Shown here piece after piece: positions 54,691-64,000 of a DNA stretch of 64,000 nucleotides. The stretch comes from Diphasiastrum complanatum. Its lineage: Eukaryota > Streptophyta > Lycopodiopsida > Lycopodiales > Lycopodiaceae. Location: NCBI GenBank assembly GCA_029204225.1, contig CM055115.1:8861466-8925465 (forward strand), read 5' to 3'. How positions within the stretch are numbered: position 1 is the stretch's first letter; each line of letters starts with the position of its first letter. The notes below the pieces were generated by a model, which saw only the letters and a list, made by a program, of their open reading frames with translations, was not told where the DNA came from and did no database searches. The translations under genes and the position numbers were made by a program.

Positions 54691-55389
54691 TCACCAAATC
54701 AATCACATTCAAAATGACGAGTACAATGATACTAGTAGGTCCACGAGCTACCACTATGCCTAACTATGATTGGACCATATTTTTTCACCTCTTGATCCTA
54801 TTGGATCATTGATCTATGCACCTCTTAATTCTATTGGACTATATTCAAGCACACCTCAATTTCCTATTGGACCTCACAAGGTTCCACCTGTAAATCCTAT
54901 TGGACCTCTTGGAATTCATCAAACAAAAACTTTACACTTGTCTACACTCTAATTAGCAAGTATTTAGCCTCTTACTCTATTTTGGCTCAATAGTGGCATT
55001 ACAAGTGGAAATGCATAATTTGCCATCTATGCCAAATTTATTCCTATCAGCATCCTACACCTAGATGCTTGATGTAAAAAACATAACACCCCTATATCTA
55101 ACATAGATAATCTTTTTCAATTCTTCACAGGCATATGTTGGATTTGCAGCAAATTGGATAGCTCTTTCTCCAAAGTGCTAGGTTCCTCAAATTTTCTTTG
55201 AATCTAGTTGTAGCAAACCTTTGCAAATTGCACCTCAACAATAATTTGACAAGGATCCAACCAAGAGTTTTGCTACCATTCACGCAATTACAAAGAGCTT
55301 AATCTACCATAGCTAGCAAACATGAAGAGCTCAATACAAGTCTAAGAACTTCCAAAAGCCAACTATACATAATGAACAAAAAAAAAAAT
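54691..55389. other. No gene; degenerate CCTATTGGACC repeats
   Basis: Between 54790 and 54920 CCTATTGGAnC recurs about five times at irregular spacing, giving a Pro-Ile-Gly-rich frame on plus that is probably meaningless. The remainder is AT-rich without domains. Confidence 0.45.
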
Positions 55390-56490
55390 TACATCAGAAT
55401 TGATGACCTTACACAACAAATTCCATCTGTGCCTGCCTGCACGGGAGCCTCAGACCATCCCGAGTATCTGGAAGCAGTCGCAAAGATTGACAAGCTCGAA
55501 CAGGAGCTGTCAGATCTCCAACAATAAACGGAAGATCAAAAGCTGGCTGCTGAGTTGCAAACTCAGGACTTGGCAACTGCATCTACACAGCCAAAGCGAA
55601 TGCGGCGGAATCGTTCGAAGGTATGTGCTGACAGATTCCGTACATTTGCTGAACGCTTCTGAAAATGGTGTCCACCTACTTTTAACATTGAATTACAATG
55701 GTGTATGGCATCGCCTTCGACGATTGGAAGCGACCATGAGAGAAGGAAGACTTTCTCTGGTTATAAGCCCAGCTTTCTATTGAGCAGAAAGGATGTCTCT
55801 GCTAGGGCATAATCCAGGAAAAGTTTAAAGTCCTACCTTTCGGGTCAGCAGAGTTATACATAGGCTCTTCGGCTACGTATGCTCTCGAATACATTCGCAT
55901 CAAAGAACTTCAATTTTTGCAGAACAAAGACAATAAGTGACATTTTTGGAAGCGAAATTCGCAGTTTCAATTATACAAACCCAAAGCTATTGCGGATTTA
56001 GGCGCATTCGATGACACGGGGTTGCTGATCAACATTAATATGGCGTATCCAGAACTATTCAGTCTATATGTGGATTGGGAGCAAAACCTTGAAGAATATT
56101 TTGCGGAGATTCGACATAATCTGCAGGATAGAAGGAAGTCATTCAGATATAAGCAATTTTGTACATATTCATTTTGGCAGTTTGGTACCTTTGCGGCAAA
56201 GACATTATTCTTTATTCAGAATCTTTATGTTAAAAGCAATTTTATTAGATTCTCATCTCAATACTGTGAAGAAATCACTCTATGAAGTGATTCAGACAAA
56301 GATACAAAGTTGACTCAGGAGTTGTTCGATGGAACATTACTCCCTGTTAAACTAGAAGAATTCAGCAACCTCCCAGTTGACCGATATACAAAATCCAAAG
56401 AACATTTGTTGTTGATCGAAGCTCAACAAAACTTGGAGCTAGCTCAAAAACTATATGAAGAATTGAATAATTCATAAATATTATTCATGT
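55390..56490 (+). pseudogene. Coding remnant with coiled-coil ends, unrecognised
   Basis: Segments in order: EYLEAVAKIDKLEQELSDLQ and EDQKLAAELQ (coiled coil, stop between), RMRRNRSKVCADRFR, then from about 55980 AIADLGAFDDTGLLININMA, ELFSLYVDWEQNLEEYFAEI and LQDRRKSFRYKQFCTYSFWQ, and after a stop PVKLEEFSNLPVDRYTKSKE then AQQNLELAQKLYEELNNS. Stops and shifts separate them. The style resembles the remnant at 16.3-18.3 kb (coiled coil plus aromatic middle). A retroelement Gag or a decayed host protein; not recognised. Confidence 0.45.
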
Positions 56491-57786
56491 TTTTGTCATG
56501 CTGATGCCTATCTGTGATACTAAAGGTAGATCTTTGTAGTTTGAAGATGTTTTGAAGTTTGATTCCAGTTTTCATCAAACAATTTCAACTCAAAAACAAC
56601 CTACTCAACGCAACAACAAGACACATATTCTCTGAAGAAATATCTAAAGGATGAATCATATGAAGAAGTATTTTTTTTCGCCTCAACGAAAATCTTACGA
56701 ACAAGAATGTTTCTCGAGTAATCCTCGAAGTAAAGATGATATGTTCACGAGGATGTTTCACATTTGAGGAAGGGGATATGTGATGCCACGCAAATGTCGA
56801 AAAATGAATATCAACATAAATATGGCATAATATACTCGAAAATGAAGATGTGAGCTGGTTAAGTATAAATCATGAAGAGGCCTAAGTCATTTATTGAGAA
56901 TATATCTCCTAGGTACTTGCCTTTTAAATTAAGGGCTAGACCTTTAATAGGAAAAGACATTGCCTTGGATAACCCTTAACTAGGCCGTCCATACGAAACG
57001 ACTAGTTATGAAAAGACATGTTAAACTAAAGTAACTTTAACTCATAGTTAAGTATACCTCTTATGGTATAGTTGAACGTATTTTTAGTTTAATTCTTAAC
57101 TAGACCCTTTCGCGGGAGCGACGCACCTATTGTTTAAGAGGTGTGTTTGTTCGCCCCGTAGAACATATATTGATCTCACACTTCAGTCTCAATCATCGAG
57201 AGAGAAGAGTTTATGCTTATGTAAGAGATTGAAGAAGTGAATAGAGTTTTGTGAGTTATTCCCCCTTATCTCTGTTCTCTGCACTGTTGAGTGTGAGTGA
57301 TCTTAAGTCTGCAAACAATCTCTAACACATTTCATGAATTACTCTCTGATTAGACAGACGCTCTAGTGCATTACAGTCGTTTGTTGTGTTTCCGTAAAGC
57401 ATGCTCTAAAGAACTATCTTAAAATCATCTTATTCGTCTGTTGCCAATACTTTCTTTTCGACACTCGAATAATGACTATCTTTGTGCAGTCTAGCACGAT
57501 CATTGAATTAAGTTGTATGTATACAAATGAGATGACAGTCCCTGTCTGAAGAATTGAGTCTCTGATCTATTTTCCTGATTGGCATTGACATAAGTTTCTA
57601 ACGTGCTCTTAAACCATTTGTGCTCTTTAACCATTAAGTTGGGCTTTAGTTGTTAAGGACTATTGTCTAGGAACGAATAGTTCGTGAATTCAATTAATTA
57701 ATTGTCTGCACAGTCGCGAATACATCGAACAATTCCCGATTTTCTGTTGACACCATAGTCAGCCAGAGTGTAGTCTGTTGTACCAC
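56491..57786 (+). repeat. Repeat F, copy 2, with 840 bp absent from copy 1
   Basis: 56585-56945 matches 2985-3340. 56946-57786 has no counterpart at 3340, where the flanks join directly. The extra part holds LTR-like or leader-like sequence (CT-rich 57185-57310) and no coding domain. Either it was lost from copy 1 or inserted here; no target duplication was seen, which favours loss. Confidence 0.6.
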
Positions 57787-58260
57787 TTTGATAACATTTC
57801 ATTTGGAGAATGCGTTTCCTTCAATTCGATAGAGGCCAGATTGTTGTTCTGAATTCATTAACATTACCCATTCCAAATATAATTAATACTGGTTACTTTT
57901 TAATGTCTGTCGAAAACCAGAATAACATTCAAAACCACCTGCCATAATTATACCAAAAACATAATTTTCTAACGCTATCTTCTGTGGGAACGATACTTTT
58001 CACTACAAAATCTATATTAAACCTGTTGGTATAGTACGACATCACCTGAATTATTCTTTTGTACAACAAATGTCTAAACAATCTATTGTTGTTGATCTCG
58101 ATTATCCAGATAGGAAAGTCAAATTATCTGTTTGTCAAGACTATCTAGTCAATAAACTGCCCATGAAACCATTTAAATCAAGCCATCAGCATGTTGCTAG
58201 AGGATTGTTTGGTGTACTTTATCAAGAAGAAATTTGAAGGCTTCAATTGTTTTAGAATCT
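57787..58260 (+). pseudogene. Copia pre-integrase fragment, copy at 58 kb
   Basis: Matches 3350-3840 closely, reading QQMSKQSIVVDLDYPDRK from about 58065 and VYFIKKKFEGFNCFRIFKKH before it is cut at about 58275 by inverted gypsy RT sequence. The first part has no frame. It shares with copy 1 the loss of the middle Gag and protease. Confidence 0.8.
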
Positions 58261-60060
58261 TCAAGAAGCATGCACAAAGAGGACTTACTGGGTGTAATAT
58301 GACCCTTACGTAATAACTCTTTAAGTTGACTAGCAACTTCATCTTCTTCCTTCCAGCTCATCTTGTAGGGCAAAAATGATATAGGAGAGCTATCGGGAAG
58401 AAGATTTATATGATGGTCTACTCCCCGTAAGGGGAAAAGACCCTTAGGCAACTGCTCAGAGAATATATTAGTATATTCCTCCCTAATTCTCTTAAAGATT
58501 TTGCCCTCAGGCGAAGATTATAGATTTACATCTCAAAAAGACAATTCTTTAGGGAAAGATGAAACATCAACATTGAAATTATGAGTACTAAAAGCATCCA
58601 TGTGCGATTCATCTTTCAGATAACATAAATATGAATAATACTCAAAATCCAAACTACATTGATTAGCCTTATGAGCAGTTACAAAAGGTAGATCAGGCTC
58701 ATCACCTTTAATACAAACCAATGAGTCACTATGCAAGAAAGAGGTACTATGAGAAACATAATATTTTTTTAAGGACTCATTCCTAGCATAAAATCACTCT
58801 TTACATAGGATTAAAGTTACCTTAGAGAAATTCATAACATGAAAAGATAAATTATCTACATAGCCCTAAATCTTCAACGGCATGTGGGGGACAAAGAGCT
58901 CCCAGACCTGCTGCTCCCCACCATTGTGGTCACTTGGTGCAGTTGCCAATTGCAACTTCTACACCAACTTAGCATTAATAAAATTATGCATAGAATGGTC
59001 GTCAAACGATCATCAAAAGGAACACTCATGGGTTGGCTACCTACGAACCCACTCATACGAATGAGTTCATGAGGTCCAAAAACTACAGTGTTAAAACAAC
59101 AATTCATAGAAATTGTTTCATCTTTAAAACATACATCAATGCAAGAAATAGAAGAATTACCTTGTTCCTTTAAGGAGCGGCCACCCTTTTTTCGTCTCTT
59201 TGGGAAATCCTTGGAAAGGTGCCCCTTCTCCATGTAGGAGAAACACAACCTGTTGTTTTTGGCCTTATCAAAGTCAGCTCTCTCTAACCGATGGCGCTTC
59301 TTTTTCTTCCATGAAGGGGAAGCTTTGTCAACCACTCACTCCTTGCCCTTTTTGAAAGGAGGGCCTGTAGAGGCTTTGTTTTTGGATTTCGGCCTTTGTT
59401 GCTCTTTGCATGTCATAGTGTGCATGCTGTCAAAAATCTGAACAAAACGCACAACATCCTCTAAGGATTGTGGCTGATTTCGGCGGACCTCCAATGGATA
59501 TTCTTTGGGCAAGCCCAATATGGAATGCATCTTAAGGAGCACTCTGTTTATGCGGTTAAGAAGCCACAATGCAGCTTATTGGAAATCTTATAAAAAAACA
59601 TCTAAGGGTTTTGTTCCCATTTGCAAAGTTGCAAATCGATGAGAATATTTAAAATCGTCAAGGACAGGCATATAGGCAGCCTTAAAGGCTAACTGGAAGT
59701 AACCCAAGTAGTTGGGACCGTAGCTCGATCTTTAAGATCTTGCCACCATGAGTACGCTTTACCGCATAAGAACATGATGGCCGTAGCAATCCGAGCTATC
59801 TAGTAGATTGTGCATGGAGAAATGTGAAGTCCATCGATCCAACCAGGCCAAGACCACATCTTGGTGTCTATCCTTTTTCTCCAGTAAAAAACTCCGGATT
59901 AAACATCGGGTTAAGGAGGGCTTGCTAAGATTGGGACATAGCCCGCATTTCGGCCTCCGCCCGCTCATGTTTAGTCCGTATGTCAACAATTTGTTGCTGC
60001 AACAAATTAATTGCACACGTCATAATATCCATATCAGTCCATAGGGGACTTGGAGCTCGA
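58261..60060 (-). pseudogene. Ty3/gypsy Gag, protease and RT start, copy 2
   Basis: Minus order: Gag N-terminal part (60016-59760), YSWWQDLKDRATVPTTWVT, Gag middle (MHSILGLPKEYPLEVRRNQP, QSLEDVVRFVQIFDSMHTM), zinc knuckle with two cysteines changed (LCFSYMEKGHLSKDFPKRRK), retropepsin region (HNFINAKLV-like, shifted), linker (FSTHNFNVDVSSFPKELSF) and RT start PKGLFPLRGVDHHINLLPDS to RKGHITPSKSSL. It ends at the copia junction near 58261. More complete than the copy at 5.1-6.1 kb but equally broken. Confidence 0.9.
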
Positions 60061-60204
60061 GTTTCTTCCATAGGAAAAGCAGTATGTAGCTAGAAGGTTG
60101 AGGAAAAATGGAGAACAACAGTATCAAAACCGTTAAAAATTGATAACTAGAGAAGTGCTCAAGAAATCAAGTAAACTTGAGCACTAACAAACTCTACATA
60201 CAAC
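60061..60204. other. Gypsy leader remnant with an inverted repeat
   Basis: Short sequence before Gag (minus strand). It holds AGTGCTCAAG and CTTGAGCACT (60154-60163 and 60176-60185), a 10-bp inverted repeat with a 12-nt loop. No gene. Confidence 0.5.
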
Positions 60205-60608
60205 TTTGAGAATGAGGTTAAAATTTGAATTTTTTTCTTTGTTGTTGAATTTCAATTTGGTAAAAATTTGAAAGTTACTTGTCTAATAGTTTTCTAATTG
60301 ATGTTGATCGCTAGAATTCTATCAGTCAAAGAAATGTTTGCGCAAGATCCTCGTTAAATTTGATTAAAATCATCAAACAATATGAAATGATCAGATTGAA
60401 TGAGTGGGAATGGTATTCTTTATCTAGACAGTAAATCTGATAGGATATGGTTCAAGAATTATTGAAATTCTATTGGTGGGATTTCCATTCATGTAATTTT
60501 ATATTCTGTGTTTGGATAGGTTTTATCAATATTAACGGAGTAATGCCAAACCAGTCAATAAAAAGGAAACACAATCCAATTTGATTGGAAAATTTGTCGT
60601 AATAGAAG
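60205..60608 (+). repeat. Repeat A fragment, copy 4
   Basis: Matches 39200-39605 at high identity. It is cut at 60608, where gypsy chromodomain sequence begins, so it marks the left border of the large inverted copy. Confidence 0.85.
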
Positions 60609-60796
60609 TACCCCATGAACCGGAAAGGATCGTGGATACTTGACGACATCAACTGAGAAATCGTTTGATTTTTGAACATCTGATTTGTTGGAAAGATAAG
60701 TTAAATGATGAGGACACCTGGGAGAAGGAGGATGTTTTAAGATTTAGATTCCCTAGTTTTTTTCCAAAGAAGGAAGCTTTTATGGGTGGGGGGGAA
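60609..60796 (+). pseudogene. Ty3/gypsy integrase C-terminus with chromodomain-like end
   Basis: Plus-strand counterpart of 41497-41683. It shows LRNRLIFEHLICWKDKL, DEDTWEKEDVLRFRFPSFF and KKEAFMGGG before the purine tract GGGTGGGGGGGAA. The tryptophan-containing WKDK...DEDTWE pattern is typical of chromodomains of this element type. Only the tail of the protein is present. Confidence 0.8.
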
Positions 60797-61512
60797 TGTT
60801 ATATACCATAACGGTACGCCCCTCAGTGACGGCCTCGCAAGGAGCATGATGCAAGACTGGAGTTTTCAACATGTTTCGGTGCCACGCATCACCATCCTAG
60901 GTGGTCACATGTCGCCGACAAAACTGTGCTTGAAGGGACCCACTGTGCTATGCCTATATAGTGGTGGGGTTTCTCGTGCATGAGCCAGGATGTATCTTTA
61001 GGCTAGGAGATGTGTGTCAGGGAGAGCCGAGTGCGATGACTGGTGGTATGGGATGCCAATTATCGTAGGAGGCTTGACTGGACATGATTATGTCGATTGC
61101 TCCAATGCATGGGGGTGGGTCGGTTGTGACCCTATAGATGGGCAGTTACGGTGCATCGTCACTGGTATGGGGTGTGTGGAACCTTTAAGGCATTCGATGA
61201 TCCTAGGGAGTTGTAACATATTCCCAATCATTATTCTTGTTAATACATTATGAATATGCACGTGAATTAGACATTGGCCATTGAGTTGAAGAGAATCCAT
61301 AGGAATAAGAGTCGCGAGTAGAAGCCACTTTAAGCTCTTGTGAAATGGATCCATGAGGCATTGAACAAGATTGGTATGAGTTGGATTTCTATGGCATAAT
61401 GAAATCTCTTCATTGCTAGTAGTATCCATGTTGAATACCTCATTTCCATTAGATTGTTGTCAAAAATAAAATCATTCACTAAAGCTCCCAAATCAAACTG
61501 AAATGGTTCGCA
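60797..61512 (+). repeat. Gypsy LTR (family G), complete
   Basis: 716 bp, TGTTATATACC at the start and TTCGCA at the end. TATA-like CTATATAGTGG lies near 60954. It follows a purine tract, so it is a 3' LTR. Continuous frames (for example the one with RAECDDWWYGM) are conserved only because the LTR is. Reference copy for the five found. Confidence 0.9.
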
Positions 61513-62018
61513 TATCGATGCCTTTAGCTCGTAGTGATGAAATTAAATTCTTTTTTGTAATTAATAAATTGTATTGTTCATGCTCTTTTTGATTGAAAGA
61601 CACTTAACGAATTAACTTATCTTTTTGGCTTGTAAAACTTTGTGCCTGTTCAGATATATTCTAAGCAAAATACTGACACAATGGTAATACTACGAGGGAG
61701 CCATAGTAAAGGCCACGAGCAATTGAGATAGAGTAATCACAATTACTATTTCCTCTACCAAGTAAATTGTAGACCTCAATTATCTTGCCTTTCAAGAATA
61801 TAAACAATGATAAAAGATGTTCTATTTTTTCAGTTAATTTGATGCCATGTTACTCCTCGATATCCAGCTAGTAAAGAATCTTGCGATAGTCATTCTAGAG
61901 GTGCAACTAGTGAAGAATCACTCAACAAAATTTCCTTACTGCAGAAATGAGTTTTGTCCTTCCCACAACTATGTCATCAAAAAGATCACGTACGATGCAC
62001 ACCAAACTTTCCAAACCT
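61513..62018 (-). pseudogene. Captured 3' end of the BYPASS1-like gene, copy 3
   Basis: Inverted equivalent of 40288-40790, with the same LTR junction and the same fusion to repeat B at 62018. It encodes the end of the protein (LFDDIV, GRTKLISAV) on the minus strand. Part of the large inverted copy. Confidence 0.9.
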
Positions 62019-62275
62019 TCAAAGTATTCACTATATTTATCTTCCTATTTTGTGTATACCATCCATAGTAATGGATAATAGAAATCAACTAGTAGCTCTA
62101 TTCAACTTTTCTATGAGTATTTTTGGACATTCAACATCTTATCATTGGATGTTACAAGAAACCTTAAGTAATGATCTGTTTTGAAGGTTTGGCTGCAATT
62201 ATTTTCAAAGGCCGGATCCTTTTCTCTCAAATATTCTTAAGCGATATCATGTGAAGTCTTTCATTTATTACCACA
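62019..62275 (-). repeat. Repeat B fragment, copy 6
   Basis: Inverted equivalent of 40041-40287, with both junctions the same. It holds the GATCATTACTTAAGG-equivalent core of repeat B. Confidence 0.85.
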
Positions 62276-63281
62276 TATTAGATTCCACTTTTAACCTCAC
62301 AATTGACATCCAAAACTGCGGATAACTCAATGGTCACAAAGATATCAGTTACGAGTTCAACTGAATGAATTCAAACCAGGACATCAATAACCAGTATTAA
62401 GCAATTATTTATAGGGATTACCAAAATCCTAACTACAAAATACATTTCCTGATACTACTTACTACCATCTGATGTCCACTCTTCTTCCTTCCTTAGAATT
62501 TTCAGTTCTCTGGAAATCTATTTCAGCTAAGGTACCAAAAAGACGTAATGACAGTAGTAAATGTTTAAAAATCAGTTACAATAGGAAAAAGTCCAAAACA
62601 ATTTCTGTTATATCAAAAATCATTTACTAGTATGTGAAACCGTACTAGTCTGATCTTTTGAATATAATTCACCATAGGATTTTACTAGAAATGAAATCAG
62701 TTATGTAATTTCTATTACGACAAATTTTCCAATCAAATTGGACTGTGTTTCCTTTTTATTGACTGGTTTGGCATTACTTCGTTAATATTGATAAAACCTA
62801 TCCAAACACAGAATATAAAATTACATGAATGGAAATCCCACCAATAGAATTTCAATAATTCTTGAACCATATCCTGTCAGATTTACTGTCTAGATAAAGA
62901 ATACCATTCCCACTCATTCAATCTGATCATTTCATATTGTTTGATGATTTTAATCAAATTTAACGAGTATCTTGCACAAACATTTCTTTGACTGATAGAA
63001 TTCTAGCGATCAACATCAATTAGAAAACTATTAGACAAGTAACTTTCAAATTTTTACCAAATTGAAATTCAACAACAAAGAGAAAAATTCAAATTTTAAC
63101 TTTCAATCTGGGAGTTCCCAACTCCAAAAGTAAAAAGAATGACTATACAATAAACCTGTCCGCAATTTCATTGCGGTTCCTCCTGTCAATTTTAACTTAT
63201 CTATCACCACAAAGTAATTTAGACTTAGTGAAAACACTGTGACCAATTCTGAGTGATAAACTCAATTTAATGGATTCACTA
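62276..63281 (-). repeat. Repeat A, copy 5
   Basis: Inverted equivalent of 39021-40040, a few percent different by eye. It ends at the same truncated LTR junction (CATTAAATTGAG equivalent next to AAGGAGCATGATGC). Confidence 0.85.
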
Positions 63282-64000
63282 AAGGAGCATGATGCAAGAC
63301 TGGAGTTTTCAACATGTTTGGGTGCCACGCATCACCATCCTAGGTGGTCACGTGTCGCCGACAAGACCGTGCTTGAAGGGACCCACTGTGCTATGCCTAT
63401 ATAGTGGTGGGTTTCTCTCTTTCCATTCACTCAATCTACCCAGGAGTTCGTGGATGGAGAGCACGTGCATGAGCCGGGATGCATCTTTAGGCTAGGAGAT
63501 GTGTGCTAGGGAGAGTAGAGTGGGTATGGGATGCCAGTTATCGTAGGAGGCTTGACCGGGCATGATTATGTCGATTGCTCCAGTGCATGGGGGTGGGTCG
63601 GTTGTGACCCTACGGATGGGCAGTTACGGTGCATCGTCACTTGTATGGGGTCTGCGGAACCTTTAAGGCAGTCAATGATCCTAGGGAGTTGTAACATATT
63701 CCCAATCATTATTCTTGTTAATACATTCTGAATATGCACGTGAATTAGATATTGGCCATTGAGTTGAAGAGAATCCATAGGAATAAGAGTCTCCAATAGA
63801 AGCCACTTTAAGCTCTTGTGAAATGGATTCATGAGGCATTGAACAAGAATCCGAGTAATGATATGAGTTGGATTTCTATGCAATAATGAAATCTCTTCAT
63901 TGCTAGTAGTATCCATGTTGAATACCTCATACTCCATTAGATTGTTGTCAAAAATAAAATCATTCACTAAAGCTCCCAAATCAAACTGAAATGGTTCGCA
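63282..64000 (+). repeat. Gypsy LTR (family G), missing its first 55-60 bp
   Basis: Inverted equivalent of 38302-39020, starting AAGGAGCATGATGC and ending TTCGCA at the last base of the window. The duplication probably continues beyond the window. Confidence 0.87.

Noticed and set aside
54790-54920. CCTATTGGACC repeats as a Pro-Ile-Gly repeat protein
   Set aside because: Spacing is irregular and the frame is short with no start context; treated as degenerate simple repeats.
58261-60060. Endogenous pararetrovirus (caulimovirus-like) origin of the Gag-protease-RT remnant
   Set aside because: Domain order with zinc knuckle, retropepsin and RT, together with an integrase, chromodomain, LTR and purine tract in the same family, fits Ty3/gypsy; no movement-protein segment was seen.
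60154-60185. 10-bp inverted repeat AGTGCTCAAG/CTTGAGCACT as another member of the palindrome array
   Set aside because: It shares the TGCTCAAG/CTTGAGCA core but has a 12-nt loop, stands alone, and lacks the flanking repeats of the arrays. Chance is likely.
1-64000. tRNA, rRNA or snRNA genes and CRISPR arrays
   Set aside because: No cloverleaf with A and B boxes, no rRNA sequence and no regular spacer-repeat array were seen. The tRNA-Met matches are retroelement primer sites only.

Overview
The window looks like nuclear DNA of a land plant with a large, repeat-rich genome. Evidence: Ty1/copia and Ty3/gypsy (chromodomain) retroelement remnants at every stage of decay, a CACTA (En/Spm-like) DNA transposon, long CT/GA microsatellites, GT-AG introns in the CACTA genes, and one intact gene of the plant-specific BYPASS1 family. 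The species cannot be read from the sequence. A fern, lycophyte or other repeat-rich lineage is a guess only. No tRNA, rRNA, CRISPR or bacterial-type operon was seen.

Layout. 0-6.1 kb: mosaic of broken copia gag/protease/integrase and gypsy RT/protease pieces on both strands. 6.1-8.9 kb: no clear gene, an LTR-like stretch and a coiled-coil remnant. 8.9-15.96 kb: degenerate CACTA element with tnp2 transposase, transposase-associated domain and DUF4216-like parts (minus), a SET-domain-like gene between the first and later transposase exons (minus), a divergent second gene (plus) and an array of palindromic subterminal repeats at the right edge. 16-35.4 kb: repeated chimeric units (coiled-coil piece, gypsy integrase tail, leader with TATA, copia Gag), partly in tandem with a period near 2.16 kb, plus large unclassified repeat A. 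35.4-37.96 kb: a second copia lineage with PBS, Gag, RT/RNase H and PPT, lacking protease and integrase. 38.3-43.1 kb: gypsy LTRs, repeat A, a captured 3' end of the BYPASS1-like gene, and gypsy integrase. 44.4-45.8 kb: the intact BYPASS1-like gene with TATA box. 46.5-48.2 kb: minus copia pol. 48.6-52.5 kb: two arrays of a 21-bp perfect palindrome containing two CTCGAG sites. 52.7-53.7 kb: a broken gene with a ParB/DGQH-like segment. 54-60 kb: LTR, unknown coding remnants, gypsy gag-protease-RT. 60.6-64 kb: an inverted copy of 38.3-41.7 kb running off the window end.

How it fits together: almost everything is dead or non-autonomous transposon DNA that has recombined repeatedly. Identical junctions in several copies show that some chimeras were amplified after they formed. 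The only gene that looks functional is the BYPASS1-like gene, and the end of that gene has been captured and copied three times in this window. One of these copies is inverted 3.3 kb from the gene and could form a hairpin with it. The most unusual items are the odd-length palindrome arrays, the SET-like gene inside the CACTA element, and the gene-fragment-carrying inverted LTR composite.
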